DNA of 64,000 bases from contig CAZHLJ010000001.1 of assembly GCA_964533215.1 (NCBI GenBank), positions 186,001 through 250,000 on the forward strand. The letters are read 5' to 3'. Below, in pieces: positions 42,058-50,962 of this stretch (position 1 is its first letter; each line of letters begins with the position of its first letter). A program made the position numbers and the translations under genes. The stretch is from Bact-08 sp964533215. GTDB lineage: Bacteria > Bacteroidota > Bacteroidia > Bacteroidales > UBA932. A model generated the notes under the pieces. It did not search any database and was not told the DNA's origin. It saw only the letters and a program-made list of their open reading frames with translations.

Positions 42058-43263
42058 AGCCTTTCCCTCTTTGTTGACTGTAAACCTAAGAGACAAACTG
42101 GCAAGTATAAAGTATATTGCTGCCTGTATCCATAAACTTACATATTCGAATCTTATCTGCGATAGTCCTGCTGCCATGGAATTTATCTTGACATATCCTT
42201 GAACACCATGTGTAGATGGGAAGATATATGAAAAGTATTTCCAGAATTCAGGCATATTGGATCTTGGCCATGTTATGCCGGAGAGGAATAGAAGGATAAG
42301 TGTACAGAACAAAAATGTAATCAAGCCAGTTTCCCTGTTTTTTATAAAGACAGAAAATGTCATAGAGAAAAATATTGTTGCGAGCAGGAAAGGCACAATA
42401 AAGTGCAGGAGAGTCCATATATTCCCTATGTGTGGCAGGTTGAATACTTTTGGAATAAAGATAAGTGCATAGGCGCATAAGGCCAGATAAAGGATGAAAT
42501 AACAGGCCGCTTTCCCAAGAACCACCCGATATATTCCCTTCCCTCTTAAATATTCGGGAACCTGGGAATGGTGACGGTTCTCCTCTTTAGCTGTACCGGC
42601 CAGCATGCCTATCCCAAAAAAGAGTGTCTGGTGAATTATCATTATAAGCAGAGCAGGAACAAGAAAACTTGCGAAACCGCTTCCCGGATTAAAAAGAGCC
42701 ACCTCTTGATAAGGGACTGCTTTTATGAGTTGTTGGGTCTGCTCTCCGGTTATACCGTTTGCTTCATATCGATGAATCTTTATAGCACGACTTTCATTAA
42801 GCATTGTATAGCTCACCCCCATTGTAAAGGTTTTATAATAAAGGAAGCTGCTCATGTCGCTATATGTAGATATAACAGCCTGCTCTCCGCTGCTTAGCTT
42901 TTTATGGTAATCGGCAGGAATATGTACAATGCCATGTATCTTACGTTTTACAAAAAGATTTTTGGCCTCTTCCATATTTATACACCTCTCGTAGATCCTT
43001 ACCTCCTGAGTTGCATTTAATTTTCTTAGGAACTCTCTGCTTTCAGGAGAGTTTGAGTCATCTATGACAGCAACGGGAAGCTCGTAAACCGCCTCATTGT
43101 TGTAGATAGTATTATATAACAGCGGATAGAGAAGCCCTGCCACAAAAAATATAAGGATAACCCCTGCATCCTTGAATATGTTCCGGAACTCATTTATGCA
43201 GGCCCAGTACAAGTCTTTGAATCCATCCTTTATGTAACTGACAATTGACAAATTATCTTTCAT
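42046..43263 (-). CDS. ABC-2-type efflux permease 2
   Basis: A 405-residue permease of the YhhJ/YbhR kind: one N-terminal membrane segment (AGVILIFFVAGLLYPLLYN), a large extracytoplasmic domain (about 50-200), then five membrane segments. It is the last gene of the efflux operon, 6 bases after the first permease. No ATPase gene is in the operon. Confidence 0.87.
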   Translation of the reverse strand: MKDNLSIVSYIKDGFKDLYWACINEFRNIFKDAGVILIFFVAGLLYPLLYNTIYNNEAVYELPVAVIDDSNSPESREFLRKLNATQEVRIYERCINMEEAKNLFVKRKIHGIVHIPADYHKKLSSGEQAVISTYSDMSSFLYYKTFTMGVSYTMLNESRAIKIHRYEANGITGEQTQQLIKAVPYQEVALFNPGSGFASFLVPALLIMIIHQTLFFGIGMLAGTAKEENRHHSQVPEYLRGKGIYRVVLGKAACYFILYLALCAYALIFIPKVFNLPHIGNIWTLLHFIVPFLLATIFFSMTFSVFIKNRETGLITFLFCTLILLFLSGITWPRSNMPEFWKYFSYIFPSTHGVQGYVKINSMAAGLSQIRFEYVSLWIQAAIYFILASLSLRFTVNKEGKALDD

Positions 43264-43269
43264 TATGGT

Positions 43270-44439
43270 CTATTTAAGGGGATAATTCTGATTTATCAAT
43301 GCTGATTTCAATCGGTAGTAGACTATAAACGGCAACACAAGGAATAAAATCAGGATTGCAACATAAATAAGAGAAGCTCCAATGCCGGCTCCAAGCAGTG
43401 CTTCGTTTACATATATTTTAAAGTAGTGTCTTATTGGGAACAGAACGCTTAATCCTTGGACCATACGTGGCATTGCTTCAATAGGAAAAGTGAATCCTGC
43501 AAATGTGAAGGATAAGATTCCATAAAGAGCAGCGAAGCTGATCCCATCCCTAAGCACAGGGAACATTCCAATCATAAATATTCCGATAGCCTGATGAGCT
43601 ATAACATAAAGGATAGTTACAATGCTCATGAATATCAGAGAGCCGTGGAAGGGGAAGCCTACAAACTTAAAAAGGAGTATGTTTCCGGCAATTCCCAGGA
43701 TGGAAAAGATTATTGTATAAGGAGCAAGTTTCCCGGCCAGAGCCATGGCTAAGGAACCGTCTGCTTCTGCAAGCCACTCTCTGGAAGTCTTTGTCTTTAG
43801 CTCGATTCCAATGGCATATATTGTCATTAGTAAAATCATAAGCTGAAGAATACCGGGAAGTACCACATTAATCAGGTAAACGCCGTAGTTTATCTCTGGA
43901 TTGCCTATCTGATGAGCGTCTATCAATATTGGCTGTATCTGTCCCATTATCTGATTAGGATTCGTTCCCCTGGCTTTCAGGTATTCCTGTTGGTATGCGC
44001 CAGAAGCCAGATTGGACATGGTAAGCAAATTCCTGTATGTGAGAGAACCTGCAACCATATAGGAGTTGTTTACATAGAAAGAGACAGAAGGTCTTTTATT
44101 TGAAAGCATATTTTCGTACATATTCTCGGGTATGACAATAAAACCGAAAATATTGCCCTTCTGCATCTCATTTCTCGCCTCCTGATAGCTTGTACATCTC
44201 ATCACGACTTCGGTTGCAGATGTAGCATTTATCTCTCTGTAGAAGCGGCGGGAAATTGCCGACTGATCCAGGTCTACAATTGCTATCGGTAGTCTCTGAG
44301 GCAAACCATCCTTTAAAAGGGTGAGGAAGAAGACGTAGCTGAAAACCATGACAAATACCGTCGAAAAGAGGTATATAGGTCTCCCGAACATTGTTTTCAG
44401 CTCCCTTTTCAAAACCCGTTTAAATCCGTTATATGCCAT
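43270..44439 (-). CDS. ABC-2-type efflux permease 1
   Basis: A 389-residue permease with the same layout as the next gene (N-terminal segment, extracytoplasmic domain with RFYREINATSATEVV, five further segments including LTFAGFTFPIEAMPRMV). The pair would form a heterodimeric inner-membrane channel. 8 bases downstream of the HlyD-type adaptor. Confidence 0.87.
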   Translation of the reverse strand: MAYNGFKRVLKRELKTMFGRPIYLFSTVFVMVFSYVFFLTLLKDGLPQRLPIAIVDLDQSAISRRFYREINATSATEVVMRCTSYQEARNEMQKGNIFGFIVIPENMYENMLSNKRPSVSFYVNNSYMVAGSLTYRNLLTMSNLASGAYQQEYLKARGTNPNQIMGQIQPILIDAHQIGNPEINYGVYLINVVLPGILQLMILLMTIYAIGIELKTKTSREWLAEADGSLAMALAGKLAPYTIIFSILGIAGNILLFKFVGFPFHGSLIFMSIVTILYVIAHQAIGIFMIGMFPVLRDGISFAALYGILSFTFAGFTFPIEAMPRMVQGLSVLFPIRHYFKIYVNEALLGAGIGASLIYVAILILFLVLPFIVYYRLKSALINQNYPLK

Positions 44440-44447
44440 AATGGAGT

Positions 44448-45446
44448 TTATTTTTGGATTTTTTCAATGATAGCAGTCATTCCAGGACGAAGTTCCGGAA
44501 TATTGTTTACAGGTTTTGCCCGTACCTCGAAGGTCTTTGCGTCGTACTGGCCACTAACCTTAGTTGAACGCCATGTTGCATAGGAGGCCATTGCTTTTAC
44601 AAAGGTCACCTTTGCCTCAAAGGTTTGCTTGCCAAGAGCAGGTATTTTTAACTGAACAGAAGATCCTACGGTCATTCCACTCAAAAGGTCCTCTCTTACA
44701 CTGAATGTAAACCAGATATCAGACAAATCTGTAATACTGATTATTGGAGCACCAGTGCCAACGAGTTCTCCGGGATTCGGAAATATTTCGGAAACTTCTC
44801 CTGCAGCCGGAGCCAAAAGAGATGTCTCTCCCAAATAGGACTTAACCTCGCTGACAGCACCCTTGGCACGGTTAACCAGAGCAAGGGCAGAAGCTTTATC
44901 CTCTTTTTCTGCACCATTGACAGCCATATCGTATTGGGATTTAGCCGCCTTTGCTGTTGCTACTGCAGCCTTGTACATTGCCTCTGCTTCATCCCTTTTC
45001 TGAGCAGGAACAACATCTTTGTTGAATAGATTCTGTACTCTGTCAAAAGACTTTTTGGCAATGTCAACACCAACCTCAGCCTTTTGCCACATCTCATAGG
45101 CACCCATTATCTGCTCGGATCTTGCACCTTTGATCGCTTTTCTGTTCTGTGCTTCAGCAGCATCCTCGGCAGCTTGTGCCTGGTCCAGTTTTGCAAGAAG
45201 CTCAGGACTGTCTATGATTGCCAGGGTATCTCCCTTTTTAACGGTATTTCCCTCTTCAACCTTGAACTCTTTAATTCTCCCGGGTATCTTGCCGGAAACC
45301 CGGTACTCTGTTGCCTCTGCATCTCCCTGAAGTATTAGCGGCTCAGGTTTAGCAGCAAAAAAACCAATTATTGCTACCAGTGCAATAACTCCTACCAGGC
45401 CAGCCAGCCCTACTAACATGCTGTTTTTATTGTTTGACTCTTTCAT
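44448..45446 (-). CDS. HlyD-family membrane fusion adaptor
   Basis: A 332-residue periplasmic adaptor: N-terminal anchor (LVGLAGLVGVIALVAIIGFFAA), biotinyl-lipoyl-like half-motifs (GRIKEFKVEEGNTVKKGDTLAIID and LLAPAAGEVSEIFPNPGELV), an alpha-hairpin of about 100 residues and a beta-barrel domain. It would bridge the permeases to the TolC-like channel. Confidence 0.92.
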   Translation of the reverse strand: MKESNNKNSMLVGLAGLVGVIALVAIIGFFAAKPEPLILQGDAEATEYRVSGKIPGRIKEFKVEEGNTVKKGDTLAIIDSPELLAKLDQAQAAEDAAEAQNRKAIKGARSEQIMGAYEMWQKAEVGVDIAKKSFDRVQNLFNKDVVPAQKRDEAEAMYKAAVATAKAAKSQYDMAVNGAEKEDKASALALVNRAKGAVSEVKSYLGETSLLAPAAGEVSEIFPNPGELVGTGAPIISITDLSDIWFTFSVREDLLSGMTVGSSVQLKIPALGKQTFEAKVTFVKAMASYATWRSTKVSGQYDAKTFEVRAKPVNNIPELRPGMTAIIEKIQK

Positions 45447-45471
45447 GTTATTTAATATTTATTTTTTTCAA

Positions 45472-46956
45472 TTATTTTTCCTGAAATGAGATACCTTTTG
45501 CTTTTTTAAGGTAGAGTTCGCAAAGCTTCACGTCTATGCTTGCATCTATTCTTTCGGAGTTTGCAGATAGCCACGCTGTCTGCGCCTCCATTAGCTCTGT
45601 GCTTGTTATGACTCCTTCTCCAAATGCATCATTTGCACATTTCAGGTTTTCATTTGCTTTTTCTATATTTCTCTCACACATAGCTAGCTTCCTGTTGGCT
45701 TCTGTCATACGGAAACTGGATTGGGTAACCTGAAGTTCAATCTTCTCTCTTGCCTCGTCCATATTGTTCTGGGCAATCTTCATCTGTCCTTGTGCTGCTC
45801 TAAGGGTATGTATCCTGTCGCCGAAATGGAAAATGGGAACTGTGAGTCCTATACCGACAGAAAACATTCCGTCAAATTTTTTGCTTACACCATTGAATAC
45901 ATTTGGATTTGAAAACAGATAATTTCCACTTAACAGTATATTTGGCATAAAACGCGACTTCATAACCCTTTCATTGGATTTTGCAATGTTCTGAAGTACT
46001 CCAAGAGCCTGTATCTCAGGTCTCAGTGCAAGAACGGCCTCTATGTCTGGTTTAGTTGTTTCTATCTGAGATTGAGTCAGGTCGTTGTCTGCGAGTTTGT
46101 ATTTGCCATTCATGTCAAGTCCGCAAAGCTGGAACAGAGCCATCCGTGAAAGTACCAGTCCGTTGTCGGCTTTTGTGAAACTAATCTCTGCCTCATTTAG
46201 CTTTACCTTTACTTTCAGGAGGTCTCCTTTGGTGGCAACTCCCTCTTCTACCATTATCCCTACATTCTTGCATAGTTTCTCAAGAAGTTTGCAGTAATCT
46301 TCAGCAAGCTTCCTTTTATTTTCAACAGAAACAACCCTCCAGTAGGCTTCATCAACCTCTATCATAAGAGAATTCAGATTGTCCACATTTTGAATTTCTG
46401 CCAATTTTTCAGAGCTTTTTGCAATGTTGTACAACTCTCTGATCTTGCCACCAAGAAAAATCGGCTGTGTAAATCCTATACCTCCGGCAAAGATATTCTG
46501 TATGTCGAACTCCATTGCCTCTTTTGGCAGAAGGGCATAGTTTTTCCAGATGATTTTTTCGGGATTTACCTTAGGATCAAAGGGTTTTCCGTTAGCATCC
46601 AAGGGTGCATATACACCTTGTGATACTTGAACCCACTGATTGCTCACCTGGTCTTGCCTGAATCCGAATGTGCCATCAGAAAGTTTTGTCCCTACTGGGA
46701 GAAGACCATCCTCAGACAAAAGCGAGATGTTTTTCTGATTCCACATATAGGTGCCTGTTGCCTGAAAACTTGGGAGGAACTGAGTAAAGGCTGCCTTTTT
46801 AAGTTCTGTGGCAATCTTTATCCGTTCCTGAGATGACTGGAGCGTTTTATTATGCTCCCTTGCCAAGGTCCTGCATTGGTCGATTGTCAGGACCTCTTGG
46901 GAAAATAGCTTTCCTGTCACCAAAAAAATGAAAATCAATAAACTGATTCGTTTCAT
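45472..46956 (-). CDS. TolC-family outer-membrane efflux channel
   Basis: A 494-residue outer-membrane factor with a signal peptide and the two long coiled-coil repeats of the family (LTIDQCRTLAREHNKTLQSSQERIK; VGIGLTVPIFHFGDRIHTLRAAQGQ). First structural gene of the efflux operon, 9 bases after the MarR gene. Confidence 0.92.
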   Translation of the reverse strand: MKRISLLIFIFLVTGKLFSQEVLTIDQCRTLAREHNKTLQSSQERIKIATELKKAAFTQFLPSFQATGTYMWNQKNISLLSEDGLLPVGTKLSDGTFGFRQDQVSNQWVQVSQGVYAPLDANGKPFDPKVNPEKIIWKNYALLPKEAMEFDIQNIFAGGIGFTQPIFLGGKIRELYNIAKSSEKLAEIQNVDNLNSLMIEVDEAYWRVVSVENKRKLAEDYCKLLEKLCKNVGIMVEEGVATKGDLLKVKVKLNEAEISFTKADNGLVLSRMALFQLCGLDMNGKYKLADNDLTQSQIETTKPDIEAVLALRPEIQALGVLQNIAKSNERVMKSRFMPNILLSGNYLFSNPNVFNGVSKKFDGMFSVGIGLTVPIFHFGDRIHTLRAAQGQMKIAQNNMDEAREKIELQVTQSSFRMTEANRKLAMCERNIEKANENLKCANDAFGEGVITSTELMEAQTAWLSANSERIDASIDVKLCELYLKKAKGISFQEK

Positions 46957-46965
46957 TTGTCCGTA

Positions 46966-47409
46966 TTATTTAATGTTATTGAGTACTTTATATAAAATAT
47001 CCCTTGTAAACAGGATGTCTTTATGACTGATACCATAGACTGCCTGATCAAATGCTGCTTTAACCAAGCTCATTGCCTTTTCTTCCAGAATCCTCCCTTT
47101 TTCTGTAAGGTGGATGATGTTTAATCTTCTGTCTGAAGGGTCAGAGTTGCGCATTACCAGTCCGTGGCGTGTAAGACCGTCTATCAAGCGGGTAATGCTA
47201 GCCTTGTCTTTTAAGGTCAGGTCACAGATGGATTGCTGAGTCTGTTTGTCCTTTTCCCATAAACAAACCAGAACACCCCACTGTTCAGTTGTAATGTCTA
47301 GACCGGCAGCCTTGAATTTCCGGGCAAGGTGTCTGTTGATAGCTGCTGAAACCCTTCCGTTGAGAACGGATAGGAGCTCGTTTACTTTTACAAATTCTAT
47401 TAGTTGCAT
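46966..47409 (-). CDS. MarR-family regulator of the efflux operon
   Basis: A 147-residue winged-helix regulator: LDITTEQWGVLVCLWEKDKQTQQSICDLTLKDKASITRLIDGLTRHGLV, with wing RNSDPSDRRLNIIHLTEKG. The start at ATG 47409 is preferred over TTG 47430, because the latter lies inside an inverted repeat right after the promoter. First gene of a five-gene efflux operon, probably autoregulated. Confidence 0.9.
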   Translation of the reverse strand: MQLIEFVKVNELLSVLNGRVSAAINRHLARKFKAAGLDITTEQWGVLVCLWEKDKQTQQSICDLTLKDKASITRLIDGLTRHGLVMRNSDPSDRRLNIIHLTEKGRILEEKAMSLVKAAFDQAVYGISHKDILFTRDILYKVLNNIK

Positions 47410-47416
47410 AATTAAC

Positions 47417-47432
47417 CGTTGATTAAACAACG
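47417..47432 (-). promoter_or_regulatory. Candidate MarR operator
   Basis: CGTTG-ATTAAA-CAACG, a 5-bp inverted repeat, lies between the -7 element TACTTTTG (47436-47443, minus strand) and the MarR ATG, over the likely transcription start. The position fits a self-repression site. Confidence 0.5.
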
Positions 47433-47550
47433 ATGCAAAAGTATGAATTTTTTGAATGGAAAAGCAAATATTTGTATTTAAATTTCCCTTTGTTAATGGG
47501 CAATTTGCACATTTATAGATGGATGCTGATGCAGAATTGAAAAATTTTTA

Positions 47551-47558
47551 TATATTTG
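47551..47558 (+). promoter_or_regulatory. -7 promoter element (TATATTTG) for the GLPGLI gene
   Basis: TAnnTTTG match 19 bases upstream of the ATG at 47578. Confidence 0.5.
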
Positions 47559-47577
47559 TAAGGCAAATACTTCCCAT

Positions 47578-48399
47578 ATGAAAAGGTTCTTTTTGTTAAT
47601 ATCATTAGTAATGCTATGGCAGTGTTCTTTAGGACAGCTGTTGGATTCGGCAAATTTGCGCTTCGATTACGCTGTAAAATCAAAGGAATATCTAGACTGC
47701 ATAAAGGCTCGGGAAGATTGGTTTCGTCTGGATGTTGGCAAAAGCGCTTCAGTTTTTTACAGCGTTTACAAGCAATTTTCTGACTCAACTTTTGAAAGTC
47801 TTAATTCTATGGGGCTTTCTCCTGCTGAGATTTTCGAAAAGACAAAAATGCTGGAGACAGGCTCTTCTGACTTCATTTATAAAAATTATAAAACCAATAC
47901 ATTAACATTCACATCGGAGATATTTGTTCAGAAGTATTGGTATAACGAAGAGGTTGTCCGGCAAGATTGGGATCTGAACAGCGATACCACCACTATTCTT
48001 GGCTACCCGTGTATGAAAGCAAAATGTAATTTCAGAGGTAGGGAATGGAGAGTATGGTATACAACAGAAATTCCGATTTCAAACGGGCCATGGAAACTAA
48101 ACGGTCTTCCAGGGCTTATATTGAAGGCTGAAGATTCAAAGGGAGACTTCATTTTTGAATGCAAGGGTGTCAGAAAACTTAACCCTCAGGAGGCAATTGT
48201 ATTGCCGGTGAAGGAAAGCAAAAGCCAATATGTAAAGACAGATGGAAAAACTTTCCTTCAGATCAAGCGTAAAAGTATAGACGATATAAAAGGATCAATT
48301 GCTGCTCAAGGGATGACTGTCTTGTCTGTTACAGATGCTAATGGGAATACGGCTGACATTCCTACAATGGAAATGAATGCAATAGAGCTCTATGAATAG
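47578..48399 (+). CDS. GLPGLI family secreted protein
   Basis: A 273-residue protein with a signal peptide and the family-naming sequence GPWKLNGLPGLILKAED at about 180. Function of the family is unknown; members are often encoded next to outer-membrane barrels of the kind that follows. The last 8 bases overlap the next gene, so the two are translated together. Confidence 0.88.
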   Translation: MKRFFLLISLVMLWQCSLGQLLDSANLRFDYAVKSKEYLDCIKAREDWFRLDVGKSASVFYSVYKQFSDSTFESLNSMGLSPAEIFEKTKMLETGSSDFIYKNYKTNTLTFTSEIFVQKYWYNEEVVRQDWDLNSDTTTILGYPCMKAKCNFRGREWRVWYTTEIPISNGPWKLNGLPGLILKAEDSKGDFIFECKGVRKLNPQEAIVLPVKESKSQYVKTDGKTFLQIKRKSIDDIKGSIAAQGMTVLSVTDANGNTADIPTMEMNAIELYE

Positions 48400-50962
48400 C
48401 AGGCTTTGGTTTTCGTTACTTATTTCTTTCTCTTTGTTGTTTATTCCGGACTCTCTATTTTGCCAGGAGTTGCTTACTGGCACTATTGTCTCCAAAGAGA
48501 ATGGAGAGCCCATCCCAAATGCCAATATCTGCATTTATGAATCAGGCAGCAGAAATGTGATGGGGTTTGCCTTTTCTGCAAATGATGGTACTTTCTGCCT
48601 TAAGCCCAAATCGGCGAGTAAAAGCTTTTTCCTTGAGGTAACCTTAATGGGTTATCAAAAATTTGGGAAGAATTATATATCATTTCCTTCAGAAGCTCTT
48701 GTAATCCGACTGGAACCTGGAGATATCCGGCTAAATGAGATAAAGGTAAGTGCACCTAAGGTTTCAGTAGCAAAGGATACTATCAATTATACTACTGCAG
48801 CCTTTTCCAAGGAGCAGGACAAATCCATAGGAGATGTGCTGAAAAGGATTCCTGGAATAGATGTGTCTAAAAGTGGTCAGGTAACCTATAAAGAGAAGCC
48901 TATAAATGCCTTATACATCGATGATAAGAATCTTCTTGACGGGCAATATGGAATTGCAACTCAGAATATCAGACCAGACTTAGTCTCAATGATACAAATA
49001 TTTGAAAATCACCAACCAATTAAAGTTCTTGGTAAATTCAGTCCATCGGGGAATGCAGCTATAAATCTGAAATTGAATAAAAGTGCCAGGTCGCAATGGA
49101 TTTCTTACGTTGATCTGGGTGCAGGTGTAAAGCCGATTCTATGGAATGAAAAGTTACTGCTTTTTCAGTTTGGTAAAAAGTTCCAATCCATGAATCTGTT
49201 TAAATGCAACAATGAGGGGAAGGATATTAAACAGGAAATAAAGCAGCAGGGGCTGGGACTGGAAACTGAAACACAACTGCTGTTTCCTGAAGATCTCAAT
49301 ATGTTGGGTGTCACAGGAGTTGCTGTGCCGCCTGTTGGAGAAGAGAGAAATATGTTCAACCAGAGCTACCTGATCTCCTCCAATAATCTGTTCTCTATTG
49401 GTGAAAAGTTGGAGGCTGTGCTGAAAATCAATTATATGCATGACATTCAGGAACGTTTTCAGAACCAGAGGACAGAATATATTATCGCCGGTTCCGGGAA
49501 TATTGTCATTGAAGAGAAAAATAGATTCCGGGGCTGTACAAACTCCCCTGAGTTGGATTTTGTTGTAAAGTCCAATACTGCAAAGAGCTTCTTTCAAAAC
49601 AGAATAAATGCAAAGGTTAGATTCAGCGATGACTATACAAACACCGAGGGAACTAATTTAGTAAATCAGAAAGCAAGGCTTAGACAATATGACCTTTCGG
49701 AAATATTTTCATTCATCAAGCCTTTAGGAAAATCGATTTTCAATGTAGTCTCGAATACTAATTTCCGTTCGCTGCCTCAGAGTCTCAATATCTGTTCAGG
49801 AGAGATGATCCAGAGTGTTGATCATTGTCAGTTTCAATCAAACAATAAGGCTGGGTTACTGAGAGCTTTCGGCAAATTTTCCACAGAGTTGAATGGTGGA
49901 GTTAACATGACCTTTCAGAAAATGGAGACAAAACTCACTCGAACCGACCAAGCCAACCAAATTGACAATCTCGACTGGTCATTTACGGAAATGTTTGTTA
50001 ACCCTCAGATTAGGTATGAGTCAGATGCAATGAGAATTACAATTGAAGCTCCGGTAAAGTTGCAGAACGATAGATTGAGATTTATGCCCGGCATTACCAT
50101 GAAGTATAAATTTTCTCCTTTCCTGGAGGGCTATCTGGCGTACAACTACAATACTACTCATACAGATATTGCCGATATGAACAGTTCCCTGATGCTGGTC
50201 AACTACCGCTCTTTTACCAAGGGATACAATAAGATGCTTGAAAGTAGAAACAATACAATATCTGTTAGCGGGCAGTACAATAATCCCTTGAAGCTTATAA
50301 ATATATATGGATCGGTAAACTATAGCTTGAATGTGGATGGCTATGCAACCTCCGTGAAATATCTTGACTTTTACAATGTAAGGACTATTTTACCGGATGA
50401 AAGAGAACAATCTGCCTTTGTCGCAACAATGAGTGCTGTAAAGAGCTTCTTTGACATGCCTCTTTTGTTGAGCATCAAGACTGACTACTCTATATTTGAA
50501 AATTCAATGATTCAGCAGGATAAGGAGACATTCTACAACACATATGTCTTGAATGTCAAGCCAAGAATAGAGGCAACCATCCATAAGCGTCTGTGTCTGG
50601 ATTGCAATATGAATGTGTCAATCTCCCGAAGAAGTTCTGAAGGGAATTATAACTATAAAGAGAAAATATTGACTTTCAATCCATACTTTCTTTTAGGCTA
50701 CAAATTCAGCGATAGACTAAGATCTCAGGTGAAATTTGACTACTATGTAAATGAAATGTCGGACGGGAACTATTCGGATTGCCTGTTTACAGATTTACAA
50801 GCTGTTTACAAGTTAGGAAAAGGAGAAATCTCCGTTGGTTGTACAAACATCTTCAACAAACGGAGTTACAGTTACACCTATTTCAACGAAATGGCCACAA
50901 TTGATAGAGAATTCAGGCTTAGGCCATGGAACCTGATGCTGTCATACAGCTTTACTCTATAG
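48392..50962 (+). CDS. TonB-receptor-like outer-membrane protein with carboxypeptidase-like N-domain
   Basis: An 856-residue outer-membrane protein: signal peptide (LWFSLLISFSLLFIPDSLFCQ), a CarboxypepD_reg-like domain (LTGTIVSKENGEPIPNANICIYE, FFLEVTLMGYQKFG), a plug-like segment (SIGDVLKRIPGIDVSKSGQVTYKEKPINALYID) and a long barrel. Compared with classic SusC proteins it is shorter and lacks a clear TonB box. It overlaps the GLPGLI gene and probably forms a functional pair with it. Its end overlaps the convergent RNase R gene by 11 bases. Confidence 0.82.
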   Translation: MNSRLWFSLLISFSLLFIPDSLFCQELLTGTIVSKENGEPIPNANICIYESGSRNVMGFAFSANDGTFCLKPKSASKSFFLEVTLMGYQKFGKNYISFPSEALVIRLEPGDIRLNEIKVSAPKVSVAKDTINYTTAAFSKEQDKSIGDVLKRIPGIDVSKSGQVTYKEKPINALYIDDKNLLDGQYGIATQNIRPDLVSMIQIFENHQPIKVLGKFSPSGNAAINLKLNKSARSQWISYVDLGAGVKPILWNEKLLLFQFGKKFQSMNLFKCNNEGKDIKQEIKQQGLGLETETQLLFPEDLNMLGVTGVAVPPVGEERNMFNQSYLISSNNLFSIGEKLEAVLKINYMHDIQERFQNQRTEYIIAGSGNIVIEEKNRFRGCTNSPELDFVVKSNTAKSFFQNRINAKVRFSDDYTNTEGTNLVNQKARLRQYDLSEIFSFIKPLGKSIFNVVSNTNFRSLPQSLNICSGEMIQSVDHCQFQSNNKAGLLRAFGKFSTELNGGVNMTFQKMETKLTRTDQANQIDNLDWSFTEMFVNPQIRYESDAMRITIEAPVKLQNDRLRFMPGITMKYKFSPFLEGYLAYNYNTTHTDIADMNSSLMLVNYRSFTKGYNKMLESRNNTISVSGQYNNPLKLINIYGSVNYSLNVDGYATSVKYLDFYNVRTILPDEREQSAFVATMSAVKSFFDMPLLLSIKTDYSIFENSMIQQDKETFYNTYVLNVKPRIEATIHKRLCLDCNMNVSISRRSSEGNYNYKEKILTFNPYFLLGYKFSDRLRSQVKFDYYVNEMSDGNYSDCLFTDLQAVYKLGKGEISVGCTNIFNKRSYSYTYFNEMATIDREFRLRPWNLMLSYSFTL

